NCBI GenBank assembly: GCA_900554925.1 | Contig: USJG01000034.1 | Span: 1-16,658 of the forward strand | Source of the DNA: an uncultured Lachnospiraceae bacterium | GTDB lineage: Bacteria > Bacillota > Clostridia > Lachnospirales > Lachnospiraceae | Direction of reading: 5' to 3' | Length of the DNA: 16,658 nucleotides | In this document: piece by piece, positions 7,827-14,775 of the stretch | How the letters are laid out: each line of letters begins with the position of its first letter | Position numbering within the stretch: the first letter of the stretch is position 1 | Made by a program: the position numbers and the translations under genes | The notes under the pieces: generated by a model | Databases searched by the model: none | What the model was told of the DNA's origin: nothing | The model's input: the letters and a program-made list of their open reading frames with translations, nothing else

Positions 7827-8120
7827 TTAGAGTACAGATATTTCAACAGGTGCATTCAGCAGGGCTAAAATAAGCACTATTTGAATTATCAGAATAAAAG
7901 GCATCCCGTACACGAAAGAGCGGTGCCTTGTTTTATGGCGAAAAGCATACATTCCTGCTATGGAACCTATGCTTCCGCCAATAACAGCAACGATAAAAAG
8001 GGTTGCTTCCGGAATACGGAAGGCCCTTTTTTTCGCTTTGTATTTATCAATGCCCATCAGGGCAAACCCTATACAATTCATCGCTATGAAATAAGATGAT
8101 AATAACGTGATCACATTCAT
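7827..8120 (-). CDS. DUF1294 small membrane protein
   Basis: 97 residues with three hydrophobic segments, about 3-23, 38-58 and 68-89. The family mark GIDKYKAKKRAFRIPE follows the first helix, with GGSIGSIAGMYAFRHKTRH before the third. This matches stand-alone DUF1294 proteins, whose function is unknown. The likely ribosome site GGAGG is 12 bases before the ATG, a rather long spacing. It lies 37 bp downstream of the argG stop with no visible terminator, so it may ride on the argG transcript, and the LytTR regulator follows it. Confidence 0.85.
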   Translation of the reverse strand: MNVITLLSSYFIAMNCIGFALMGIDKYKAKKRAFRIPEATLFIVAVIGGSIGSIAGMYAFRHKTRHRSFVYGMPFILIIQIVLILALLNAPVEISVL

Positions 8121-8157
8121 AAGTGTAATCAGCCTCCATAGTGAAAGATTGTGGTTG

Positions 8158-9378
8158 TTATTTAAGTTCGCCGCGCTCCTGCATCTTCATGGCGCGAACC
8201 TTGGTGGAAAGGCCGAACAGATTGATAAAGCCTTCCGCGTCGTGATGGTCGTACAGATCTCCGGTTGTGAAGGAGGCAATACTTTCGTTATATAAGGAAT
8301 AAGGAGAAGTAGTGCCGGCTTTTATAATGTTGCCCTTGTAAAGCTTGAATTTAACTTCACCGGTTACATACTTCTGTGTAGACTCAATGAAAGCCTGAAC
8401 TGCTTCACGAAGCGGTGAAAACCATTTGCCTTCATATACGATCTGGGCCAGTTTGTTGCCCATATCCATCTTGGCAGCATAAGTGTCGCGGTCAAGGATC
8501 AATTCCTCAAGCTGTTGGTGCGCTTCGTAGAGAATCGTTCCGCCGGGGGTCTCATAGACGCCTCTGGACTTCATGCCTACTACACGGTTTTCAACAATAT
8601 CAACAATACCGATACCGTGTTTGCCGCCTAATCTGTTCAGTTCACGGATAATATCGGAAACCTTCATCTTCTTTCCATTTACGGAAGTAGGAACACCCTT
8701 TTCAAAGGTCATGGTAACATATTCGCCTTCCTCAGGAGCCTTTTCGGGAGTGGTTCCAAGAACAAGAAGATGTTCGTAGTTAGGTTCGTTTGCAGGATCT
8801 TCCAGCTCAAGCCCTTCATGGCTGATATGCCATAGGTTGCGGTCGCGGCTATAGCTTGAATCAGCGGAGAAAGGAAGATCAATGCCATGAGCCTTGCAGT
8901 ATTCAATTTCAGACTCGCGGGAATCCAGTGTCCACTTGTCATTTCTCCATGCAGCAATGATCTTTAAATCAGGAGCAAGGGCTTTGATACCCAGTTCAAA
9001 ACGAATCTGGTCATTTCCCTTTCCGGTTGCGCCATGGCAGATAGCAGTTGCGTTTTCCTTGCGGGCAATCTCAACCAGCTTCTTTGCGATAAGAGGCCTT
9101 GCCATGGAAGTACCCAGAAGATACTTGTTCTCATATACAGCATGTGCCTGCACGCAGGGAACCACATATTCGTCACAGAACTCATCTGTTACATCCAGTA
9201 TGTATAATTTTTCAGCGCCGCAGAATTTTGCTCTTTCTTCAAGGCCATCCAGTTCTTCTCCCTGTCCGCAGTCGATGCAGACACAGACAACTTCATAATC
9301 AAAGTTTTCTTTCAGCCAGGGGATGATAGCAGTAGTGTCAAGTCCGCCTGAGTACGCTAAAATGACTTTTTCTTTCAT
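8158..9378 (-). CDS. argG: Argininosuccinate synthase
   Basis: 406 residues, the standard length. Joins citrulline and aspartate with ATP to make argininosuccinate, the penultimate step of arginine synthesis, in the cytoplasm. The N-terminal pyrophosphatase-loop motif is AYSGGLDTT (8-16). Other family blocks are CHGATGKGNDQIRFELG, GKHGIGIVDIVENRVVGMKSRG and YDHHDAEGFINLFGL. The ATG at 9378 is chosen because GGAGG lies nine bases upstream. The frame stays open for 52 more codons up to 9534, but that extension covers the promoter and is AT-rich noise. argH does not follow. Divergent from the arginine operon at 9711. Confidence 0.97.
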   Translation of the reverse strand: MKEKVILAYSGGLDTTAIIPWLKENFDYEVVCVCIDCGQGEELDGLEERAKFCGAEKLYILDVTDEFCDEYVVPCVQAHAVYENKYLLGTSMARPLIAKKLVEIARKENATAICHGATGKGNDQIRFELGIKALAPDLKIIAAWRNDKWTLDSRESEIEYCKAHGIDLPFSADSSYSRDRNLWHISHEGLELEDPANEPNYEHLLVLGTTPEKAPEEGEYVTMTFEKGVPTSVNGKKMKVSDIIRELNRLGGKHGIGIVDIVENRVVGMKSRGVYETPGGTILYEAHQQLEELILDRDTYAAKMDMGNKLAQIVYEGKWFSPLREAVQAFIESTQKYVTGEVKFKLYKGNIIKAGTTSPYSLYNESIASFTTGDLYDHHDAEGFINLFGLSTKVRAMKMQERGELK

Positions 9379-9411
9379 AATTAAATGCCTCCATATTGTT
9401 TTTCTTCTGAC

Positions 9412-9440
9412 AATATACAACAGATTGACCCAAAATGCAA
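9412..9440 (-). promoter_or_regulatory. Sigma-A-type promoter of argG
   Basis: On the minus strand TTGCAT (9440-9435), 17-bp spacer, TATATT (9417-9412). Predicted transcription starts about 25-30 nt before the ATG, too short for a T-box or riboswitch leader. The ArgR-like boxes lie directly upstream of the -35. Confidence 0.65.
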
Positions 9441-9447
9441 TACCTTG

Positions 9448-9530
9448 TTTTGCATAAATAAATAAAGTATTTTTGGCTTTATGCATAAAAAGCAAAAAGT
9501 TATTGCATATTATGCATAAAAGATGTATAA
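9448..9530. promoter_or_regulatory. Putative ArgR/AhrC operator array with 31-bp period
   Basis: GCATAAA occurs at 9452, 9483 and 9514, each exactly 31 bp apart (close to three helical turns). The second copy, TATGCATAAAAAGCAAAA, resembles the AhrC box CATGAATAAAAATTCAAG as I recall it (about 12 of 18 positions). A perfect palindrome TGCATA-T-TATGCA lies at 9504-9516. The array sits between the divergent argG and arginine-operon promoters, where one repressor could control both. The assignment rests on resemblance plus context. Confidence 0.55.
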
Positions 9531-9550
9531 TCATGCAGTGCGATTCATGG

Positions 9551-9579
9551 TTGAGATTTTGGGAAAGAGGGAGTATAGT
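9551..9579 (+). promoter_or_regulatory. Sigma-A-type promoter of the arginine operon
   Basis: TTGAGA (9551-9556), 17-bp spacer, TATAGT (9574-9579). Predicted start near 9586, giving a leader of about 125 nt before the kinase ATG at 9711. No T-box signature (AGGGTGG...) was seen in the leader. Confidence 0.55.
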
Positions 9580-9601
9580 AACTTTGTAATGTTTATTGTA
9601 A

Positions 9602-9636
9602 TTCCCATGATTTTTTTCAAAAATAAGTAATGGGAA
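9602..9636 (+). other. Leader hairpin before the kinase-argC operon
   Basis: TTCCCAT (9602-9608) pairs with ATGGGAA (9630-9636). The inner ATTTTT/AAAAAT bases can extend the stem. No T-run follows, so it is not an obvious terminator. It occupies the front of the predicted 125-nt leader; an mRNA-stability or protein-binding role is possible. Together with the two promoters and the operator array it accounts for most of the 332-bp gene-free stretch 9379-9710. A further GCATAA lies at 9670-9675. Confidence 0.35.
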
Positions 9637-9710
9637 AATATGAAAGTTGTTTTATTCCATTAAAAATTTGCATAACGTACAGTTGAAAAGGGTTAGAAGG
9701 ACAAAATTAT

Positions 9711-10274
9711 ATGAAGAAATTATTATTGATCATGGGGGACCTGGCCACCGGAAAATCTGCTTTTTCAGATATTCTTTCTAAAAGATATGACGTAAATGTA
9801 TTTAAGAAGGACTCAATTAAGGAAGTGCTGGGAGATACCATCGGATTTTCAAACAGAGAGGAAAATTTAAAGCTTTCCGCAGTGACAATGGAGTTAATGC
9901 TGCTTATCTTTTCGGAATTTACTAAGTTAAATAAAGATCTTATTCTTGAATCTAATTTTAGTAAAGCAGATTTAGAGAGACTATATAAGGCGGCTGCTGC
10001 AAATGATTATGAAGTTTTGGTGCTTATGCTTCGCGGAGACATTGATATTTTACATAAAAGATATTTAAATCGTATGTATAATGAAAACAGGCATCCGGTT
10101 CATCTGAGCGCTGCACTTGACATTTTTGATAATTTCAAAAATTATATTGAGTCTGCACGAAAAGAAGAGATTACGGGAAATGTAATACAAATTGATGCAA
10201 ATGACTTTTCCTATCAGGCGGATCAGGAATTACTTAAAAAGATAGATGAATTTATGAGGAGAGAAATATTATGA
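9711..10274 (+). CDS. P-loop kinase-like protein (AAA_33/zeta-toxin-like fold), coupled to argC
   Basis: 187 residues. Walker A GDLATGKS is at 9-16, followed by a KKDSIKEVL segment (substrate-side Asp as in zeta/CPT-type kinases), a Walker-B-like strand ending LILESNFS, and a lid-like LHKRYLNRM...NRHPVH. This is the layout of small nucleotide-dependent phosphotransferases of the AAA_33/zeta-toxin/chloramphenicol-phosphotransferase group. The substrate cannot be told. The gene is visibly AT-richer than argC. AAGGA lies nine bases before the ATG. Its stop overlaps the argC start (ATGA, 10271-10274), so the two should be made together. No antitoxin-like gene precedes it, which argues against a classical zeta toxin. 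Confidence 0.72.
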   Translation: MKKLLLIMGDLATGKSAFSDILSKRYDVNVFKKDSIKEVLGDTIGFSNREENLKLSAVTMELMLLIFSEFTKLNKDLILESNFSKADLERLYKAAAANDYEVLVLMLRGDIDILHKRYLNRMYNENRHPVHLSAALDIFDNFKNYIESARKEEITGNVIQIDANDFSYQADQELLKKIDEFMRREIL

Positions 10275-11224
10275 GCGGCAAAACAAAAATTTTTATTGAC
10301 GGAAGCGAAGGAACCACAGGTCTCAGGATTTACGAAAGGTTTGAAGGACGGGATGATATTGAACTGATACGTATTGCCCCCGAACTTCGCAAGGATGTGA
10401 ATGAGAGAAAAAGACTGATCAATGAGTCAGATATTACCTTTCTTTGTCTGCCGGATGATGCCGCAAGGGAATCAGTAAGTCTTGTGGAAAACGAAAATGT
10501 AAAAATCATAGATACCTCAACAGCCCACAGAACCCAGGAAGGCTGGGCCTACGGATTTCCCGAATTATCGAAGGCACACAGACAGAAAATAAAAGAAGGG
10601 AAGCGGATCGCGGTGCCGGGCTGCTATGCCACAGGCTTTATCACTGGTATTTATCCACTGATCGAAGGAGAAATCCTTCCGAGGGACTATCCGGTATCCG
10701 CCTTTGCCCTTTCAGGCTACAGCGGAGCAGGCAAAAAGACCATAGCAGTTTACGAAGCTGATAAGAGGGATAAAGAGCTTGATGCACCGAGAGAGTATGC
10801 GCTTACCCAGAACCATAAGCACTTAAAGGAAATGCAGAAGATCACAGGGCTTAGCAAAGCACCGCTGTTTTCTCCGATCATTTGTGATTATTACAGCGGT
10901 ATGCTGCTTACAACGCCTTTTTATACAGATATGCTTAACGGGGCTAAGACGCCGGAAAAGATTCATGAATATTTGACCGATTATTATGCGGGCAAAAAAT
11001 TTGTGAAGGTGATGCCTTTTGGAAAAGAGGCAGATTACAATGGTTTTCTTGCAGGAAATGCCTGCGCAGGCTGGGATGGCATTGAAATTTACGTAACAGG
11101 AAATGAAGACAGAGTGCTGGTAAGCACAAGGTTTGATAATTTAGGGAAAGGAGCTTCTGGCGCCGCAATCCAGTGCCTTAATATTATGCTTGGCTGTGAA
11201 GAGGATAAAGGGCTTAATTTATAA
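10271..11224 (+). CDS. argC: N-acetyl-gamma-glutamyl-phosphate reductase, type 2
   Basis: 317 residues. NADPH-dependent reduction of N-acetylglutamyl phosphate to the semialdehyde, third step to ornithine. The dinucleotide loop is GSEGTTG (11-17) and the catalytic Cys is C118 in VPGCYATG. ALSGYSGAGKKTI and LTQNHKHLKEM are further family blocks. At about 317 residues with this N-terminus it belongs to the shorter type 2 (TIGR01851-like) class rather than the roughly 345-residue form I expect in Bacillus-type genomes. The start overlaps the kinase stop by ATGA. A small AGGGA/TCCCT stem without a T-run lies just after the stop. Confidence 0.95.
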   Translation: MSGKTKIFIDGSEGTTGLRIYERFEGRDDIELIRIAPELRKDVNERKRLINESDITFLCLPDDAARESVSLVENENVKIIDTSTAHRTQEGWAYGFPELSKAHRQKIKEGKRIAVPGCYATGFITGIYPLIEGEILPRDYPVSAFALSGYSGAGKKTIAVYEADKRDKELDAPREYALTQNHKHLKEMQKITGLSKAPLFSPIICDYYSGMLLTTPFYTDMLNGAKTPEKIHEYLTDYYAGKKFVKVMPFGKEADYNGFLAGNACAGWDGIEIYVTGNEDRVLVSTRFDNLGKGASGAAIQCLNIMLGCEEDKGLNL

Positions 11225-11289
11225 GGGATTTTCCCTGAGGATAAAGTTAATGCCAATAGCTGGACCAGCAGAAAGGCGTGGGTACTGAT

Positions 11290-11856
11290 ATGAATGAATT
11301 AATACATGATATGACTTTATATGAAGATATTCCGGATCCAGAAGGAAGACTTCCAAGAGAAATGGAAGTGTATAGGCTGCTTAAGCAGCTGGATATTCCT
11401 TACAAAAGGCTGGATCACGAACCAATGGCTACCATCGAGGCCTGTCAGGGGGTGGATGAAATTCTGGGAATCCATATGTGTAAGAATCTGTTTTTATGCA
11501 ACAGCCAGAAAACAGCTTTTTATCTCCTTATGATGCCGGGAGAAAAGAAATTTAAAACAAAGGAGCTGTCAAAGCAGATCGGCAGTGCCAGACTTTCCTT
11601 TGGGCCGGAGGAATTTATGGAGGAGTACTTGCATATTTCGCCGGGGGCAGTGAGCATCATGGGACTGATGAATGACAGGGAAAATCATGTAAAGCTGCTG
11701 ATAGATGAGGACGTGCTTAAAGAGGAGTATTTAGGGTGTCATCCCTGCGTGAATACCGCAAGCTTAAGACTTAAGACCAGCGATATTATTGAAAAATTTC
11801 TGCCCTTTGTAAAGCACGAGTACAGGAGGGTGCATTTAGAAACAAATGAATTGTGA
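11290..11856 (+). CDS. YbaK/ProXp-type aminoacyl-tRNA trans-editing domain protein
   Basis: 188 residues from the ATG at 11290. A GTG at 11278 adds four residues but has its only AAGG one base away, so the ATG is preferred although its own ribosome site is weak. The protein matches the free-standing prolyl-tRNA-synthetase-associated (INS/YbaK) domain, as in ProXp-ala and clostridial PrdX: CKNLFLCNSQKTAFYLL with the conserved Lys (K65), LSFGPEEF, SPGAVSIMGLMND and the GxxxP-like loop GCHPCVN (149-155). Members hydrolyse mischarged tRNA, typically Ala-tRNA(Pro). No proline reductase genes are nearby, so a PrdX-like link to proline reduction is unsupported. It starts 65 bp after argC. Confidence 0.82.
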   Translation: MNELIHDMTLYEDIPDPEGRLPREMEVYRLLKQLDIPYKRLDHEPMATIEACQGVDEILGIHMCKNLFLCNSQKTAFYLLMMPGEKKFKTKELSKQIGSARLSFGPEEFMEEYLHISPGAVSIMGLMNDRENHVKLLIDEDVLKEEYLGCHPCVNTASLRLKTSDIIEKFLPFVKHEYRRVHLETNEL

Positions 11857-11871
11857 AAGAAGAGGTTTGCT

Positions 11872-12318
11872 ATGGAAATCAGGGCAATGACGATAGAAGA
11901 TTATGACGGGGTACATGACCTGTGGATGAGTATCAAAGGGTTTGCCATCAGAAGTCTGGATGACTCCAGAGAGGGCATAAAGCGATTTCTGAGGAGAAAT
12001 CCGGATTCCAGTGTGGTGGCTGTGGAGGATGGAAAAATTGTGGGAAGCATTCTCTGCGGTCACGATGGAAGGCGCGGGTGCCTGTATCATGTGTGTGTTC
12101 ACGAGGATTATCGTATGCAGGGTATTGGCAAGAGCATGGTGGTTCACTGTATGGAGAAGCTGGAGGAGGAACAGATCAGTAAAGTGTCACTGATCGCCTT
12201 TACGCAAAACGATATCGGAAATGCTTTTTGGAAAGAAATCGGATGGACAAGGCGGGAAGACCTTAATTATTATGATTTTACTTTAAATAGAGAAAATATA
12301 GTAAATTATAATAAGTAA
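11872..12318 (+). CDS. GNAT family N-acetyltransferase
   Basis: 148 residues. Single GNAT domain beginning MEIRAMTIEDYDGVHDLW, with the acetyl-CoA loop at R81-x-Q-G-I-G-K87 (YRMQGIGKSMV) and the later FTQNDIGNAFWKEIGW block. It resembles YpeA/RimI-sized acetyltransferases; the acceptor is unknown. It begins 15 bp after the trans-editing gene with AGAGG upstream. Because it sits in an arginine operon an N-acetylglutamate synthase role might be guessed, but ArgJ supplies that activity and nothing in the sequence points to glutamate. No small antitoxin gene is next to it, so a TacT-like toxin is unlikely. Confidence 0.85.
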   Translation: MEIRAMTIEDYDGVHDLWMSIKGFAIRSLDDSREGIKRFLRRNPDSSVVAVEDGKIVGSILCGHDGRRGCLYHVCVHEDYRMQGIGKSMVVHCMEKLEEEQISKVSLIAFTQNDIGNAFWKEIGWTRREDLNYYDFTLNRENIVNYNK

Positions 12319-12331
12319 CGGGAGGGGAATA

Positions 12332-13483
12332 ATGGCAGGGATTGAAGTGAAGAAAGATCCGTTTGAAGAATATTTAAGAGAACCAGACCCCGGAAAGAGA
12401 GAGAAAGGATATGCGTGGCATACTGCCATAGGACTACAGGCGGTAGATGGACTTAAAACATCAGATTACCTTATAAAAACTGCGAAAAGAAATATTGAAG
12501 GGGAAATTTCCATTGAGCATGCAAACGAACTGATTGACAGCTATTATGAAGAAAATCCCGGAGAGGCGGAGATACGCACAGAAGAAGCAGACAAAGTTTC
12601 CGCAAGAATTGCGCAGATACTTTCGGAAAAGGCCTTTGTTTTCTCTCCGGCATATTATATGTCCATACATGGAAGATTGTTTGAGGGAATATATTCACAT
12701 GCCGGTAATTTCAGGAATTATAATATTACGAAAAGGGAATGGGTACTGGATGGAAATACAGTATTATATGGCAGCGCAAGCGAGTTAAAAGCAACTTTGG
12801 AATATGACTTTAAAGTGGAGCAGGAGTTTAGCTACAAAGGTCTTTCAATGATGCAAATGATAGAACACTTAGCGTTTTTTTTATCTGGTTTATGGCAGAT
12901 TCATGTTTTTGCGGAGGGCAACACGCGGACAACCGCAGTGTTTTTTATAAAATACCTGCGGACGTTGGGATTTAATGTAACAAATGACATTTTTGCGGAA
13001 AATGCCTGGTATTTTAGAAATGCACTGGTGAGAGCGAATTATAATGATTTAAAAAACGGTATTCATGAGACCAGGGAATATCTGATATTGTTCTTAAGAA
13101 ATCTGTTAATGGATGAAAAGAATGAGCTCCATAACAGGTCTATGCACATCAGCGGTGCTTTTTCTAAAGTACAAAAACAGGACATTGGACCGCAAAAACA
13201 GGACATTGAATTGCAAAAACAGGACATTGGCGATAGGAAGCTGTTTGAAGATAAATTGAAATCAGCAGGATTTTCTCAAAAAACTATAAACAATGTAAAG
13301 AAGCTATACAAAAAGTATGGATTTGAGGGAATATTCGGAAGAGGAGAAGTGATGGATGCTTTAGACATTACCAAGTCTCCCGCATCTGAATTATTAAAAA
13401 AAATGTTGTCAATTAAGATCATAGAACCGGTAAAGGGAATGGGAAAAGGAAAATATAAATTTAAATTATACTTAAGTGCCTGA
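12332..13483 (+). CDS. Fic family protein (putative AMP-transferase) with C-terminal winged helix
   Basis: 383 residues. The Fic motif is HVFAEGNTR with H191, E195, N197 and R199, so the catalytic His and phosphate-binding residues are present; the usual second Gly is Thr198. Fic enzymes transfer AMP or related groups to protein hydroxyls. The N-terminal stretch KRNIEGEIS holds E56-G57 of a possible inhibitory helix, but the usual Ser/Thr four residues earlier is Lys52. Between the core and a C-terminal winged-helix-like region (about 310-383) is a triple QKQDI repeat. GGAGGGG precedes the ATG, 13 bp after the GNAT stop. It is AT-richer than the arginine genes around it, suggesting an insertion by transfer. 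Confidence 0.9.
   Translation: MAGIEVKKDPFEEYLREPDPGKREKGYAWHTAIGLQAVDGLKTSDYLIKTAKRNIEGEISIEHANELIDSYYEENPGEAEIRTEEADKVSARIAQILSEKAFVFSPAYYMSIHGRLFEGIYSHAGNFRNYNITKREWVLDGNTVLYGSASELKATLEYDFKVEQEFSYKGLSMMQMIEHLAFFLSGLWQIHVFAEGNTRTTAVFFIKYLRTLGFNVTNDIFAENAWYFRNALVRANYNDLKNGIHETREYLILFLRNLLMDEKNELHNRSMHISGAFSKVQKQDIGPQKQDIELQKQDIGDRKLFEDKLKSAGFSQKTINNVKKLYKKYGFEGIFGRGEVMDALDITKSPASELLKKMLSIKIIEPVKGMGKGKYKFKLYLSA
13172..13229 (+). repeat. Three in-frame 21-bp tandem repeats inside fic
   Basis: The 16-base unit CAAAAACAGGACATTG starts at 13172, 13193 and 13214, an exact 21-bp period, encoding QKQDIGP, QKQDIEL and QKQDIGD. Being seven codons long, the unit can expand or contract without a frameshift. 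It forms the linker between the Fic core and the C-terminal domain. Confidence 0.9.
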
Positions 13484-13489
13484 AGGCAC
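13476..13489 (+). other. Small hairpin over the fic stop, just before argJ
   Basis: GTGCC (13476-13480), loop TGAA, GGCAC (13485-13489). The fic stop codon lies in the loop, and the argJ ribosome site (AAGAAGGA region) follows within about six bases. No T-run, so not a terminator; it could tune coupling or mRNA stability. Confidence 0.4.
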
Positions 13490-13504
13490 GGAAAGAAGGA
13501 AAAC

Positions 13505-14728
13505 ATGAAAATAACAGCAGGCGGTGTGACCGCGGCAAAAGGATTTGAGGCAGCAGGTGTGGAGGCTGCTATTAAGTATAAGGACAGAAAGGATATGGCT
13601 ATCATCTACAGCCGCAGGCCCTGTGTGCTTGCGGGAACCTTTACCAGCAATGTGGTAAAGGCAGCTCCGGTTCTGTGGGATAAAAAGATCGTAGAGGAAT
13701 CCTCCTTTGGACAGGCAGTTATTGTCAATGCGGGAATTGCCAATGCCTGCACCGGAGGGGAAGGCTATGATTACTGTAAAAAAACTGCGGCTAAGGCAGC
13801 AGAAGTATTGAATATACCGGAGGATTCGGTGTTGGTGGCATCTACCGGCGTCATTGGGATGCAGCTACCTATCGACAAAATTGAGTCAGGAGTGGAAAAG
13901 CTTGCCAGGGCAAAAGCAGAAACCTTAGAGGCCGGAACCCTGGCAGCGGAAGCGATCATGACCACAGATACCCACTCAAAGCAGGCGGCGGCCGAGATAG
14001 AGGTAAAGGGCGTTAAAGTGACGTTAGGCGGCATGAGCAAAGGCTCAGGAATGATTCATCCCAATATGTGTACCATGCTTGCTTTTGTAACAACAGACGC
14101 GGTTATTTCAAAGGAATTATTGAATAAAATTGTGAAGGAAGATGTGGTTGATACCTTTAACATGATTTCAGTAGATGGAGATACCTCAACGAATGATACA
14201 CTTTTAGTCATGGCAAATGGTATGGCAGGAAATGAAGAAATTAAAGAAAACACGCCGGAATACGATGCATTTAAGGAGGCACTCCATTATGTGAATGAAT
14301 CTCTTGCAAAGATGATGGCAGGAGACGGAGAGGGAGCAACTGCTCTTTTGGAGGCAAAGGTGATCGGCGCGGCCACCAAAGAGGATGCAAGAATATTAAG
14401 TAAATCTGTGGTTTGTTCCAGTCTCACAAAGGCGGCAGTCTATGGCCATGATGCCAACTTCGGGCGGATGATCTGTGCACTGGGATATTCAGGAGTGCAG
14501 TTTGATCCTGAAAAAATCGATCTTTTCTTTGAAAGTAAAGCAGGGCGCATACAGGTCTGCAAGGAGGGCGTCTCCACTGGTTACAGTGAGGAAGAAGCCA
14601 GCAGGATCTTAGCACAGCCCCAGGTGACTATTCTGGCAGATATGAAAATGGGCAGTGAAACAGCAACTGCCTGGGGGTGTGATCTGACCTATGACTATGT
14701 AAAGATTAATGCGGATTACAGAAGCTGA
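13505..14728 (+). CDS. argJ: Bifunctional ornithine acetyltransferase / N-acetylglutamate synthase
   Basis: 407 residues, usual length. Moves the acetyl group from N-acetylornithine to glutamate, closing the acetyl cycle; bifunctional members also use acetyl-CoA. The proenzyme is cut by itself before a Thr that becomes the nucleophile: here T190 in KGSGMIHPNMCTMLAF, with Cys189 where Ala is more usual. The C-terminal block AVYGHDANFGRMICALGYSG and the TFTSNVVKAAPV segment are typical. AAGGA lies before the ATG, 21 bp after the fic stop. Whether it is bifunctional cannot be read from the sequence, but no separate argA or argE is in the window. Confidence 0.96.
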   Translation: MKITAGGVTAAKGFEAAGVEAAIKYKDRKDMAIIYSRRPCVLAGTFTSNVVKAAPVLWDKKIVEESSFGQAVIVNAGIANACTGGEGYDYCKKTAAKAAEVLNIPEDSVLVASTGVIGMQLPIDKIESGVEKLARAKAETLEAGTLAAEAIMTTDTHSKQAAAEIEVKGVKVTLGGMSKGSGMIHPNMCTMLAFVTTDAVISKELLNKIVKEDVVDTFNMISVDGDTSTNDTLLVMANGMAGNEEIKENTPEYDAFKEALHYVNESLAKMMAGDGEGATALLEAKVIGAATKEDARILSKSVVCSSLTKAAVYGHDANFGRMICALGYSGVQFDPEKIDLFFESKAGRIQVCKEGVSTGYSEEEASRILAQPQVTILADMKMGSETATAWGCDLTYDYVKINADYRS

Positions 14729-14775
14729 AGATTTACCTGGTAAAAAGTGGGATATACTTTGGAACGGAGGAAAAA

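Noticed and set aside
9379..9534. N-terminal extension of argG by 52 codons
   Set aside because: It runs through the argG promoter and operator boxes, is rich in Ile/Leu/Phe/Asn without family similarity, and the ATG at 9378 has a good ribosome site and the correct ArgG N-terminus.
9541..9710. T-box or arginine riboswitch leader
   Set aside because: No T-box sequence, specifier-like structure or terminator/antiterminator pair was found.
12282..12312. Own promoter for fic with perfect TATAAT at 12307-12312
   Set aside because: The -10 matches but no acceptable -35 at 16-18 bp is present (TTAAAT at best), and the stretch is simply AT-rich.
13172..13229. CRISPR-like repeats
   Set aside because: Period 21 bp, repeat core 16 bp, only three units, in frame inside fic; spacers are five bases.
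11872..13483. Toxin-antitoxin system (GNAT or Fic as toxin)
   Set aside because: No small antitoxin gene (RHH type or FicA-like) is adjacent; the neighbours are full-size enzymes of other families.
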